In this document: in pieces, positions 24,621 through 32,832 of the stretch
Layout: each line of letters starts with the position of its first letter
Position numbering within the stretch: position 1 is the stretch's first letter
DNA from: JAWLHA01 sp041690535
GTDB taxonomy: Bacteria; Pseudomonadota; Gammaproteobacteria; Thiohalomonadales; Thiohalomonadaceae
Assembly: GCA_041690535.1 (NCBI GenBank)
Contig: JAWLHA010000019.1
Location: forward strand, 1-64,000
Reading direction: 5' to 3'
DNA length: 64,000 nt
The notes under the pieces: model-generated
What the model saw: only the letters and a program-made list of their open reading frames with translations
Databases searched by the model: none
What the model was told of the DNA's origin: nothing
Translations under genes and position numbers: made by a program

Positions 24621-25895
24621 TCACGGATAGTCCACACTCCAGATCCCGGCCAGTGTGCGGTAATAGGCCTCCAACTGCTCCGCCACGCCCTGCCAGGCGA
24701 AACGGCTCATTACGCGGCGACGGGCCGCCTGCCCCATGGCCTCGCGCAGCCCCGAATCGCGGAGCAGATGGGCCATTGCGGCAGCGAGGGCCTCCGGATC
24801 GTCGCGGGGCACGACCAGGCCGGTGGTACCGTCGTCCACCACCTCGGGCAGCCCTCCCGCATTGGTGGCGATCACCGGCACCCCGCAGGCCATCGCCTCC
24901 ACGGCGGGCATACCAAAAGCTTCCTGCCCTACGGAAGGGACCACGACGACATCGGCGCTCTGGTAGGTGGCCGCCAGATCCGCATGGTCCTTCACACCCC
25001 GAAAGTGAACGCGCTCTCGCAAGGCGGGTGGAACCGATGACTGCAGCCACCGCGCGTAGTGGAGACGCGATTCCGGCGCGCGCCGCGGTTCCGGATAGAA
25101 ACGCTGCAACGACTTGGTAAGGGGGTCGGCCGTCACGCCAACGATGAAGTCGTATCGACAGGACTGGAGCTTGCCCACGATCTCCAGGCGGGCATCGGGA
25201 AAGCGCTCGGCCACTTTCGCAAAGGCCTCGAGCGCCACGTGCACACCCTTTTCCGGGGAGACGCGCCCCACGTAGAGGACCGTCGGCCCGCGGACACGCG
25301 CCACCGGTTTCGCCGGCGCAAATCGCTCGGCATCGACCCCGTTGGGTAGCACACCCACCTTCTGGCCCAACGACGGGAAGCGATCGCGCAACTGGCTCGC
25401 CAGATACTCACTGCATCCAAGGATCAGGTCCGCATGCTGCAGCCGCCCCCCAATCAGGGCAGGGTCAAGCTGGTGCAACCACTCGCCGTGGGTGTGCAAC
25501 ACGAGCCGACTGCCCGGCACAAAAAAGCGAAAAAGCGGCAGGAATTGAGTGTAGTTGTGTATATGGACCACAGGCGGCTGCAGCCGGCGCAGCTCCCGTG
25601 CGACCGCGAGGCCATAGCTGAGGCGGTAGAGCGAGAGCGCATGGTCCGGATGCGCCTTGGCGCGCCGCACGACCCGTTCCAGGGGCAGGAGCCGGTTCTC
25701 CAGGGGGGCGAAGACGGGGTGGTATTCCACCCCCTCACGCTCATGAGTCCCCCTCTCCCCTCTCCGGCGCCGGGTGTGGACCACCGGCTGCAAACGTCCG
25801 GTGAGCCTGCGGGCGACCTCCCGCGTCCAGATGGCGATGGAGTTACTGCAGCGCTCATCTCGACCCGCGCCTGAACAGATGAAGGCAACCCTCAT
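24621..25895 (-). CDS. Glycosyltransferase family 4
   Basis: 424 residues with a GT-B fold. The N-terminal domain has FICSGAGRDERCSNSIAIW; the C-terminal domain opens PTVLYVGRVSPEKGVHVALEAF and carries the donor-site motif EAFGMPAVEAMACGVPVIATNAGG (E-x7-E). These retaining enzymes transfer sugars from nucleotide-sugars onto lipid- or protein-bound acceptors at the inner face of the membrane. Neighbouring PIG-L deacetylase genes suggest an amino-sugar glycan. It is likely co-transcribed with the PIG-L gene upstream, 40 nt away. Confidence 0.9.
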   Translation of the reverse strand: MRVAFICSGAGRDERCSNSIAIWTREVARRLTGRLQPVVHTRRRRGERGTHEREGVEYHPVFAPLENRLLPLERVVRRAKAHPDHALSLYRLSYGLAVARELRRLQPPVVHIHNYTQFLPLFRFFVPGSRLVLHTHGEWLHQLDPALIGGRLQHADLILGCSEYLASQLRDRFPSLGQKVGVLPNGVDAERFAPAKPVARVRGPTVLYVGRVSPEKGVHVALEAFAKVAERFPDARLEIVGKLQSCRYDFIVGVTADPLTKSLQRFYPEPRRAPESRLHYARWLQSSVPPALRERVHFRGVKDHADLAATYQSADVVVVPSVGQEAFGMPAVEAMACGVPVIATNAGGLPEVVDDGTTGLVVPRDDPEALAAAMAHLLRDSGLREAMGQAARRRVMSRFAWQGVAEQLEAYYRTLAGIWSVDYP

Positions 25896-25935
25896 TCGGT
25901 TTCCCCTTCGGCATCCATGCAGACGGCTGAACCCA

Positions 25936-26748
25936 TCAGCCGCTGCCGGAGTGTCCCAGATAGTCGTATCGGTGGAAAAACTCTCTCGACCGCATCATGC
26001 AGCCGAGCCAGGCTCCCCCGTGCACCTCCCCGAGGGTCTGCCGTCCGGGCTGGTCCTCCATGCTGCGGGTTTGGGTTCGGTAGCAGGCAAGTGCCGTGCG
26101 CTTGTCTCCCAGGGTCATTGTGACGTCCTGCGAGCAATTGAAGTCGGAATACATCCGCAGGTTGGCCAGCAACGTCCGCCCGGCCTGTCTCAAGGGGCTG
26201 CGGTGGTTCGCTGTCAGAAAAGGGACAAAAGGCCAACGCGCCCAAAACCAGACCGGGTATTCGTAGACGGTGAGGCTCTCGCCGCGCTCGCGCACCGCCT
26301 GGAGTGCCGCCGCATGCGCCGCCCGGTGGTCGGCAGGCGGCTCATGGCGGTAAGGGATGAAGATCTGCCGGGGGGCGTGTTCCTGCAGGAGGGCGGCAAT
26401 CTGCGATGCGGCGGCCGGGATGTGGGTCTGCAATTCGCCATCGGGCAGGCCCAATAGGGTGGCTGCGTGCTGCTCCACCCCCAGCGCACCGGTCGCCTCG
26501 CGGAACTCTTGCCGGCGAATGGCGGCAAGGTGCGAAGCGGGCATGTGGCGGTGGGACTTGCCGCCATCGCTCAGAACCACAACCCTCACCGCGGCCCCTG
26601 CGGCGATCTTCTTGGCAATGGTCCCACCGCACCCCAAGGTTTCATCATCGGGGTGGGGGGCCACAACGACCGCCGATCCTTGCAGATCCACGGGCACTGT
26701 GGCTCGGGAAAGCAATCCGCGCCTATACCGTGCGAGCATACGGGTCAT
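25936..26748 (-). CDS. PIG-L/LmbE-family deacetylase
   Basis: 270 residues. The zinc-site motif APHPDDETLGCGG is at about 30-42 and the second site PADHRAAH near 151-158. The family removes acetyl groups from N-acetylglucosamine-type substrates. RR and basic residues precede the domain, but no clear signal peptide does. It pairs with the GT4 gene downstream, so it probably deacetylates a sugar before or after its transfer. Confidence 0.88.
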   Translation of the reverse strand: MTRMLARYRRGLLSRATVPVDLQGSAVVVAPHPDDETLGCGGTIAKKIAAGAAVRVVVLSDGGKSHRHMPASHLAAIRRQEFREATGALGVEQHAATLLGLPDGELQTHIPAAASQIAALLQEHAPRQIFIPYRHEPPADHRAAHAAALQAVRERGESLTVYEYPVWFWARWPFVPFLTANHRSPLRQAGRTLLANLRMYSDFNCSQDVTMTLGDKRTALACYRTQTRSMEDQPGRQTLGEVHGGAWLGCMMRSREFFHRYDYLGHSGSG

Positions 26749-26923
26749 GTTTCCCCCTGCGGGGGAAATTGGCTCCTCCCTGGAGCGCCCCCCTGTCCGT
26801 TGTGAGCCCTTTAGCCCCCTTTCATCGCACCGGACTGACGTTCCGCACTCCGGACTTCTCCCCGCGCGGCCGAGAGGCGGGCAGCCCCTCGGTCCGCAGG
26901 CATCTCCCTGATATTGCAGATAC
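26749..26923. other. Intergenic, nothing recognised
   Basis: 175 nt with a short palindrome (TTTCCCCCTGCGGGGGAAA at 26751-26769) just upstream of the PIG-L start, possibly a terminator or operator. No gene is supported. Confidence 0.35.
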
Positions 26924-27421
26924 CTACCGGGGCGCCGGAAAGGCCCCCCGGTCCAGGTCCTCCACCAGCGCCTTGCTCACCTCGCCGAACGACAGGATGC
27001 GCACTCCGCCGTGATCCTTGAGGAACGCTTCGGCGTCTTCACGGAGCTCATGGGGAATGAGCTCATGCCCCATGGGACCGAGTACATCGGAACCCACCAC
27101 ATACCAGGCGCTGTGCGCATCAACTCTGTCGAGAGTGTAATAGTCGGTCACCGCGACCTGTGCAATGTCCTGCACGTGATGACCGGGCGCATAGCGCGGC
27201 GGTTCGAAATAAAACTTGAACATATCCTTCGCCCCGTCGAAGTGGTGGGCGTGACCATCCTTGTAGACGATGGTGGCGACCCATTCCGGGTAGCGGGCCA
27301 CGAACATGCCGCAAACCGGGCAGGTGTCCCGAGGAGCGGGATCCGGGACTTGCAGCCTTTCGGCAGCCGCCGGAAGCGCAAGTGCCGCCAACAGGGCGGC
27401 CAGCAAGAGACGTTTGAACAC
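26924..27421 (-). CDS. nosL: NosL-family copper-binding protein
   Basis: 165 residues with a Sec signal peptide (cleavage near AAA-E, residue 21) and no lipobox, unlike classical NosL. CPVCGMF (C34, C37, M39) is the Cu(I) site. HHFDGAKDMFKFYFE, YYTLDRVDAHSAWYVVGSDVLGPMG and EDAEAFLKDHGG are all NosL hallmarks. NosL delivers copper to nitrous-oxide reductase, but no nosZ is in the window, so the client is unknown. It is the last gene of a seven-gene minus-strand cluster starting at 31743. Confidence 0.9.
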   Translation of the reverse strand: MFKRLLLAALLAALALPAAAERLQVPDPAPRDTCPVCGMFVARYPEWVATIVYKDGHAHHFDGAKDMFKFYFEPPRYAPGHHVQDIAQVAVTDYYTLDRVDAHSAWYVVGSDVLGPMGHELIPHELREDAEAFLKDHGGVRILSFGEVSKALVEDLDRGAFPAPR

Positions 27422-27444
27422 GGGTGCCCCCTTTCAGAGTGAGG

Positions 27445-27476
27445 CCGGCGCCCTGATGGGGCGCCGGACGTTTTTT
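27445..27476 (+). terminator. Rho-independent terminator-like hairpin (plus strand)
   Basis: CCGGCGCCC-N5-GGGCGCCGG followed by ACG and six T on the plus strand. The flanking genes are both on the minus strand, where the same hairpin lies between the two nosL-type genes without a U tract. It could block antisense transcripts or modulate the second gene. Confidence 0.55.
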
Positions 27477-27477
27477 C

Positions 27478-28089
27478 TCAGCGGCTCTCCATCCGTTTGC
27501 GACGCTCGGCGCGGCGTTTGCGGATCATCACTGTGTCTTTCGCCATGTCGAGATAGGTCGCCGTCAGCGCCCCATCGAAGTCGGCCAGCTCCCCCCCCTC
27601 AGCGGCCTTTGCCGCTTCTGCCGCGCCCCGGGAGGCAAAGGCGATCTTGCTGCGGGCGCTCATGGTGCCCTTCAACTTGCTGCCCACCAGGTAGGTGACA
27701 GCATCGACGTCCACCAGCGGTTTCACCGCCGCCTCGACGGCAAAATCGGGCGCATAGATGGCCTTGGGGGAGCGGTCGATGTTGAGGGCGAGGCTGATCG
27801 CCGCGCAGCGGAGGGAGCAGGTGCCGTCTGCCCGATCGTCGCTGTAGTGCACCAGGTGGCGGGTGTGGTGGTACTTGGTCCGATCCATTCCGCAGTAGGG
27901 GCACTTGGGGTACTTGGCCAACTCGTTCTCCAGCGGGTTGGGGTCAGGGGGAGTCTGGGGCACAAACTGCAGGGGCGTGCCGGCCACATCGGCCAGACCG
28001 GCCGGCTTTCCGGCGGCAGCCAGCGGGGCAAAGCCGGTCACCCCGACAGCGGCCACGGCGGTGAGTAGTTCACGGCGTTTCATTTTCAC
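27478..28089 (-). CDS. Second NosL-like protein with a twin-arginine-type leader
   Basis: 203 residues. The leader MKMKRRELLTAVAAVGVTGFAPLAAA has an RR and a hydrophobic stretch like a Tat signal, which would mean export after folding, perhaps with metal loaded. The CPYCGMDR motif (C63, C66, M68) matches the NosL copper site. A second cysteine pair, C91 and C95 (TCSLRC), and HHTRHLVHY give more possible ligands. LVDVDAVTYLVGSKLKGTMSA resembles the NosL core. The start could also be Met3. It lies directly upstream of nosL and 27 nt after the TlpA-type gene. Confidence 0.82.
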   Translation of the reverse strand: MKMKRRELLTAVAAVGVTGFAPLAAAGKPAGLADVAGTPLQFVPQTPPDPNPLENELAKYPKCPYCGMDRTKYHHTRHLVHYSDDRADGTCSLRCAAISLALNIDRSPKAIYAPDFAVEAAVKPLVDVDAVTYLVGSKLKGTMSARSKIAFASRGAAEAAKAAEGGELADFDGALTATYLDMAKDTVMIRKRRAERRKRMESR

Positions 28090-28116
28090 TCTCCTCGCTC
28101 ATCGAGCGGTTCAGGT

Positions 28117-28635
28117 TCATGACGCTCCCCCCTCCTCCTTCAGGATTTCCTCCACCATTCGTTCGAAGGTGTGCGGATCCGACTCCCCGAGGATCTTCGC
28201 CCTCAGTGTCCCGTCCGGTCCGATGAAATAGGTCGTGGGCAGGCCCACCACCCCATAGGCGCGAAAGACCTCCCCCTCCGGGTCCAGCAGTACGTCATAA
28301 CTGATGCCCAATCCCTCCACGAACCGCTGCGCCACACTGCGGCTCTGGGCCACGTTGATGGCGAGGATCGCCAGCCCCTCCCCCTTCCGGCGCTGATAGA
28401 TCGGTTCGATCGCCCCCATCTCCCCCTTGCAGAAGGGACACCAGTCGGCCCAGAAGCGGAGGGCCACCACCCGCCCGCGCAGGTCCTCGGGAAAGACCAT
28501 CTGTCGCCCGTCGAGGGACTCCAGCGCGAAGGGGGGCGCGGGTTGCCCACTCTTCAGCGGCGTCGGTGCCTTATCGCATCCTGCCAACAGAACCAGGGCC
28601 AAGCCGCACCAGGCGGCAAATCGCATCAGTTGCAT
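28117..28635 (-). CDS. TlpA/ResA-like thioredoxin lipoprotein
   Basis: 172 residues. The lipobox LLAGC (C20) predicts anchoring in a membrane facing the periplasm. The thioredoxin fold has active site WADWCPFC (C66, C69) and VVGLPTTYFIG. Proteins of this kind reduce disulfides or copper-site cysteines in partner proteins. Its place between a NosL-like gene and an ABC transporter suggests it keeps the CxxC copper sites of this cluster reduced (inference). Confidence 0.9.
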   Translation of the reverse strand: MQLMRFAAWCGLALVLLAGCDKAPTPLKSGQPAPPFALESLDGRQMVFPEDLRGRVVALRFWADWCPFCKGEMGAIEPIYQRRKGEGLAILAINVAQSRSVAQRFVEGLGISYDVLLDPEGEVFRAYGVVGLPTTYFIGPDGTLRAKILGESDPHTFERMVEEILKEEGGAS

Positions 28636-28639
28636 TCGT

Positions 28640-29638
28640 TCACTCCAACAGCATCAGATTGGAGGTGGCCACGATGATCCCCACGATCAGCACCACCCCC
28701 GCGTTCAGTACCGCGGCGGCCGTGGAGAGCCGGCGCGACAGTCGGGCGATCACCCCCGAGACACTGGGCACAGCGGCAAAGGGGCGCACCGCAGCCACGC
28801 CCAGGGCCATTACCGTGGCGGAGAACAGGGGCAGATAGAGCAGGTACCCCACGTAACCGTACTCGGGCTTCAGCAGGCAAAAGGGGCAATGGTGGTGGGG
28901 GTGTTCGTAGACATAGGGGGAGACGAAGGCGATCACCGCCACCAGGGTCACCACGAACCAGATCGCCCCCAGGCCCCCCAGCAGCAGGCCATGCCTGCCG
29001 TCGGCGCGCCGATTGAACAGCGCCGCGGCGATGACCGCCACACCGCTGAGAGCGAACAGCCCCATGGCCAGGCGCGGCTCGATGGCGGCGAGATCCGCGG
29101 TGACCGCCTCGGCCTCGGCACTGAACAGGCTTCCGCAGCAGGAGGTGATGACGTCGGGGTTCAGGCCCAGGAAGTAGCGCCACTCCAGGTACAGTTGCAG
29201 CAATGCCAGCGGCGCCAGCCCCAGCAGCAGGGCGTACTTGGCCCGGGTGAGCGGATAGTCGTAGCCGCGACTGTCCACATGGTTCATCACCAGCCAGACT
29301 GCGGCCAGAAAGAAGAGGGCAATTCTCACCTGCAGTGCCGGAAAGCCGTAGGCGTTGACGTTGAGGGTGCCCACCGCGCACATGGCCCCCACGAACAGCT
29401 CCGCCATGCGATCGGCGTTGTAGACGAACAGAAGCAGCGATACGGCCTGCACCGCCAGCGCCAGCCCCACCGCTGTGGACACCAGGTAGGTGCGCCGCTC
29501 CAGCCGAAGTTGCCCCTCACCGCCGCTCCGCAGGTCCCAGCGGCGCAGCAGATGGGCGCCGAACAGGGCCGCGGCGGCAATGATGACGCTGGTGAGCGTA
29601 GAGGCGAACAGCAGCGCCAGGATCGCCGGGCGCAGCAT
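28640..29638 (-). CDS. Polytopic membrane protein with a HHHCPFC loop, unknown function
   Basis: 332 residues with about eight predicted transmembrane helices. Two loops stand out: SCCGS near 168, and HPHHHCPFCLL near 247-256, a dense set of histidines and cysteines suited to bind copper or haem. I recognise no named family. It is in the middle of the NosL/TlpA/ABC cluster; its stop overlaps nothing, but its start abuts the ATPase stop at 29638, so it is probably translated with it. Confidence 0.75.
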   Translation of the reverse strand: MLRPAILALLFASTLTSVIIAAAALFGAHLLRRWDLRSGGEGQLRLERRTYLVSTAVGLALAVQAVSLLLFVYNADRMAELFVGAMCAVGTLNVNAYGFPALQVRIALFFLAAVWLVMNHVDSRGYDYPLTRAKYALLLGLAPLALLQLYLEWRYFLGLNPDVITSCCGSLFSAEAEAVTADLAAIEPRLAMGLFALSGVAVIAAALFNRRADGRHGLLLGGLGAIWFVVTLVAVIAFVSPYVYEHPHHHCPFCLLKPEYGYVGYLLYLPLFSATVMALGVAAVRPFAAVPSVSGVIARLSRRLSTAAAVLNAGVVLIVGIIVATSNLMLLE

Positions 29639-30315
29639 CAGGCGGACTCCGCCAGTCGGCCGTCCCGCAACCGGACCAGGCGGTCCACGATGGGGGCCTC
29701 ACAGACCAGCGGGTCGTGGCTGCTGATCATCAGGGTCTTGCCTTGGGCCCTCAGCTCCTCGGCGATGGTGAGGAAGCCCTTCGCCAGGGCGGTATCCAGG
29801 TGGGCGGTCGGCTCATCGGCGATCACTACGGCCGGGTCGTTGATCAAGGCGCGGGCGATCGCCACCCGCTGCGACTCCCCGCCCGAGAGCCACTCCACCT
29901 TGGCATGGGCCTTGTGGGCCAGCTCAAAGCGCTCCAACAGCTCCAATGCGCGGCGCCTGAGCGTGCCGTAGCGAGGGGCTGCGGGATAGCCCGGCAGCAT
30001 CACGTTCTCCAGCACCGAGATCCCGCGCAGCAGGTGGTACTGCTGAAAGACGAAACCGAAGGTACCCCGTCGGATCTCGGTAAGAAAGCGCTCCGGGAAC
30101 CCCGACACATCCTTGCCGTCCAGGCGCACCCGCCCCGAGGTGGGGCGGGCCAGGCACCCAATGAGGGTGAGCAGGGTGGTCTTGCCCGAGCCGCTGGGCC
30201 CCTGGAAGACCGTCAGCCGGTTGCCCTCCAGCGTCAGCGAGACACCGTTCACCGCCCAGTGCTCGTTGGGCCGGTGGTGGTTGAACGCCTTCTTCACGTC
30301 GATGAGTTCGATCAC
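29638..30315 (-). CDS. ABC transporter ATPase, LolD/MacB type
   Basis: 225 residues. Walker A GPSGSGKTTLL (39-49), Q-loop FVFQQYHLL, signature LSGGESQRVAIARAL and Walker B VVIADEPTAHLD are intact, followed by the switch His in SSHDP. The size and FQQYHLL place it with LolD/MacB/FtsE-type ATPases that pair with FtsX-fold permeases. Its partner is the permease just upstream (5-nt gap). Confidence 0.93.
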   Translation of the reverse strand: MIELIDVKKAFNHHRPNEHWAVNGVSLTLEGNRLTVFQGPSGSGKTTLLTLIGCLARPTSGRVRLDGKDVSGFPERFLTEIRRGTFGFVFQQYHLLRGISVLENVMLPGYPAAPRYGTLRRRALELLERFELAHKAHAKVEWLSGGESQRVAIARALINDPAVVIADEPTAHLDTALAKGFLTIAEELRAQGKTLMISSHDPLVCEAPIVDRLVRLRDGRLAESA

Positions 30316-30319
30316 GGTG

Positions 30320-31447
30320 TCACCGCATCACGGCATCGGGGTCGGCCACCGCCGCCTGCCAAAGTGGAATCAGGATGGCCGCCGTGTAGGGGACCACCGT
30401 GATGAGAAACAGGGTCGCGAGCTGGAACAGATCCACCTGGGGCGCCAGTGTGAACTGGGGGTAGAGCACGGCCCACCCCTTGAGCAGTGGGGTCAACGCC
30501 CCGGCGGAGAAGGTGAACACGTGCAGGTAGGCAAGCAGATAGCCGAGCAGAAAGGCACAGAGGGAGACCAGAGCCCCCTCCCACAGCTTCAATGCGATCA
30601 CGTCCGAGGTCTCCCACCCCACCGCCTTGAGCACCCCGATTTCGCGCCGCTCCTCGGCACTGAGCCCGGCGGCCCGATCCCAGGCGAAGATGCCGAAGGC
30701 AAACACCGCGCCCAGTAGGGCCGTGAGTACCAGCCCCTCGCGCCAGTCGAAGAGGGAGGCGTAGGTGCGCAGGATCTCCTCGCGCAGGATGGGACGGCTG
30801 TCCGGGAGGGCGAGGGCGATCTTCTCCGCCACTTTGCGCACCTCCCTGGGGTTGGCCACCTCCAGCACCAGGTCGGTGTAATGGCCCGCGGGGAAGTGGA
30901 AGAAGCGGCGGAAGTCCACCTCCGAGACCAGCATCAGATCGGCGCTCACCAGCTCGCTCTCCGCGCTCAGGATCGCGTCGATGCGAAAGGGAAAGACCTC
31001 GCCCACGGACGAGCGCAACGCCAGCACATCCCCCACCGAGGCACCCCGGGCGCGGGCGATCCCCTCCCCCACGACCACACTGCCCTCGGCAATGTGGCGC
31101 TCCGGCGGGACCATGAGGGTGTAATTGGCCGCAACGGTGGGGTCGTAATAGTAGCCCCACAGCCTGCCCGCCTTCTTCCGCACCCCGCGCACCCGCCCGA
31201 TGCGCTCCAGATACTGCTCGGGGACGAGATCGTGGCGCCCGGCCACCATGCGCTGGATCACCACCTCGGGGGTCCCTGCAAGCAGCTGCCGGGCCTCCCC
31301 CTTCAGGGCCTCGGTGAAAAGCATCACCGATGCGAGTGCTGCGACCACCAGGGTGTACACCACAAGCAGCAGGAGGTGGCGGCCCTTGCGGCGCCAGAGC
31401 GAGCTGAGGGCGAAGTCGATCAGGTAACGCTGTCTGCCCCAGAACAT
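30320..31447 (-). CDS. FtsX-fold ABC transporter permease
   Basis: 375 residues. One N-terminal helix (LLLLVVYTLVVAALASVMLF), a periplasmic domain of roughly 200 residues, and three C-terminal helices form the MacB/FtsX layout. AAGLSAEERREIGVLKAVGWETSDV is the typical coupling-helix region (EIGxLKAxG). Such transporters do mechanical work on periplasmic substrates rather than pumping small ions. The start at 31447 overlaps the preceding stop by one base. Confidence 0.9.
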   Translation of the reverse strand: MFWGRQRYLIDFALSSLWRRKGRHLLLLVVYTLVVAALASVMLFTEALKGEARQLLAGTPEVVIQRMVAGRHDLVPEQYLERIGRVRGVRKKAGRLWGYYYDPTVAANYTLMVPPERHIAEGSVVVGEGIARARGASVGDVLALRSSVGEVFPFRIDAILSAESELVSADLMLVSEVDFRRFFHFPAGHYTDLVLEVANPREVRKVAEKIALALPDSRPILREEILRTYASLFDWREGLVLTALLGAVFAFGIFAWDRAAGLSAEERREIGVLKAVGWETSDVIALKLWEGALVSLCAFLLGYLLAYLHVFTFSAGALTPLLKGWAVLYPQFTLAPQVDLFQLATLFLITVVPYTAAILIPLWQAAVADPDAVMR

Positions 31448-31743
31448 CAGTGGGGCCCCCGCAGGGTGGCCGGGACGCCGACCAGCGCGCCTGAGGGGAA
31501 GTGCTCCAGCGCCATGGGGTGGTCCTGAAAGGGGGCATGCCAATCGGCCTGGGAGAGGTGACGCGTGTAGCGGGCCTCGGTGAACAGGCAGAGATCGGTG
31601 AGGCCCAACTCACGAGTAAGGCGAGCGCCGGCCTCGAGCGCGGCCGCGCGTTCGCTGTCCCCGCGAACGGCGTCAAGCCCGGTCCACAGGAAACCGGCAC
31701 CGAGTCCGATCAGCACGGCGAAGGCGAGAGTGGATTTGCGCAT
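31447..31743 (-). CDS. Small exported or anchored protein of the NosL/ABC cluster
   Basis: 98 residues. An N-terminal hydrophobic segment (LAFAVLIGLGAGFLW) acts as signal or anchor. The rest is hydrophilic, with LCLFTEARYTRHLSQADWHAPFQDHPMALEHFPSGAL split over two conserved blocks rich in His and acidic residues. I have the impression of homologues in similar clusters, but no function is known. It is the first gene of the operon. The Met at 31743 is chosen because it begins the hydrophobic segment. Confidence 0.7.
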   Translation of the reverse strand: MRKSTLAFAVLIGLGAGFLWTGLDAVRGDSERAAALEAGARLTRELGLTDLCLFTEARYTRHLSQADWHAPFQDHPMALEHFPSGALVGVPATLRGPH

Positions 31744-31861
31744 ACCCCGGCAGCTACACAAAGAAGGAGTTCCTGCTCCTGGGCCTCGCCTGTGACTCCC
31801 TGGCGCGGCTTGGACCCTACCGCGCCGGAACCCGTTGCGTCAACCGGGCGAAGGGGCGGTT

Positions 31862-31942
31862 CTGGGTAAACGCATACCTACCCAAGAGCGAGGCAGGTCC
31901 TTGAAAGCAGATCGTCGGCCGCAGGGAGGGTGCAAGGACGCA
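31862..31942. repeat. Family B repeat copy
   Basis: GGGTAAACGCATACCTACCCAAG, GGTCCTTGAAAGCAG, TCGTCGGCCGCA and GGTGCAAGGACGCA follow the family B consensus with small changes. It lies between two minus-strand operons. Confidence 0.85.
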
Positions 31943-31966
31943 CCGGGTCCGCACCCTTTGCAGGGC

Positions 31967-32131
31967 TCAACGGGGTGCGTGCCTGATGACCAGATAGACG
32001 ATGAACAGAAACACGCCAAGAAGGATTGCCCAGGTCAGCGACACCACGAAGCGGCTGACCCCTTCAAGGAAGCGCTCCGCGAGGTTTTGGCACCGCCTGC
32101 CGATCCCTTTGAAGAGGTCCCGCCCGCTCAC
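31967..32131 (-). CDS. Small single-helix membrane protein
   Basis: 54 residues from a GTG at 32131 that overlaps the upstream stop (GTGA). A basic, amphipathic N-terminal half (LFKGIGRRCQNLAERFLEG) precedes one transmembrane helix (TWAILLGVFLFIVYLVI). The 4-nt overlap and good helix make a real gene likely. I recognise no family. It would be the last gene of the glycan operon at 32128-35130. Confidence 0.6.
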   Translation of the reverse strand: MSGRDLFKGIGRRCQNLAERFLEGVSRFVVSLTWAILLGVFLFIVYLVIRHAPR

Positions 32132-32832
32132 AACAGCCCCGCTTTCCAGACGCGCTCGCCCCCCACCCGGCTCCCGTGGGCAAGCAACGCCCTCAGCGTA
32201 CCGTCCTCCACCTGGGAGGAGTAGCATGCCGCCGCAAGGCGCTTGCCGGCCTCAACGCTCTCCCGGGCCCAGCAATGGGGCTCCAGCCGCATTCCGAAGG
32301 CCTTCTCGAGCTCGCCGACCCGCGCTTCGATGCCCTCCCCTTCGATGAATGCCGCATACGGCAGGTCTTCGTAAAAAAGCCCCAGGAACCTGCCACTGCC
32401 GAGCAGTCGGCAGGCGGCTGCGCATACCGTTCGGTGGTCCAGGTGCCCCCCCAGGGCGAGGGGCGCTGCGATGAGGGTGCCCGGCGACAAAAATGCGCGC
32501 AGCGCCTCCTGCACTCCAGCCACCTCCTCTTCCCGCAGGGGTGCGTCGAAGACCTCTTCCGGCGCGATGCCCCGCCTTAGCGGCGCGTCGGTCAGGTCCA
32601 GCCAGAGAACGGTCTCAACGCGGCAGGCGGTGAAGAAACACCGATCCTCCCCCTTGCGCCTCGGGGTGATGAGGCGCGAGTCTCCGAATGGCTCGGCCGG
32701 CGTGTAGGCACTGGTGGAGAAAATCGTCAGGGGCATGCACCCTGCCAACCGCCCCTCGACCAGTGCCCCGCCCAGGGAAAATGCCAAATCATCGGAATGG
32801 GGTGACAGGGCGAGTACGCGGCTAACCGACAC
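32128..32832 (-). CDS. PIG-L-family deacetylase, second copy
   Basis: 234 residues. The motif is SPHSDDLAFSLGG (H12, D14, D15), a variant of the classical HPDD, and the second zinc site is HLDHRTV near 128. It overlaps the methyltransferase gene upstream by 11 nt. It is distinct from the protein at 25936-26748 in length and in motif, so the window encodes two different deacetylases. Confidence 0.85.
   Translation of the reverse strand: MSVSRVLALSPHSDDLAFSLGGALVEGRLAGCMPLTIFSTSAYTPAEPFGDSRLITPRRKGEDRCFFTACRVETVLWLDLTDAPLRRGIAPEEVFDAPLREEEVAGVQEALRAFLSPGTLIAAPLALGGHLDHRTVCAAACRLLGSGRFLGLFYEDLPYAAFIEGEGIEARVGELEKAFGMRLEPHCWARESVEAGKRLAAACYSSQVEDGTLRALLAHGSRVGGERVWKAGLL

Noticed and set aside
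27445..27476. Terminator ending the nosL operon
   Set aside because: The T run follows the hairpin on the plus strand, opposite to the flanking genes, so it cannot terminate them.
26924..31743. Nitrous-oxide reductase operon
   Set aside because: NosL-like proteins are present but nosZ, nosR and nosDFY are not; the ATPase and permease are of LolD/FtsX type.
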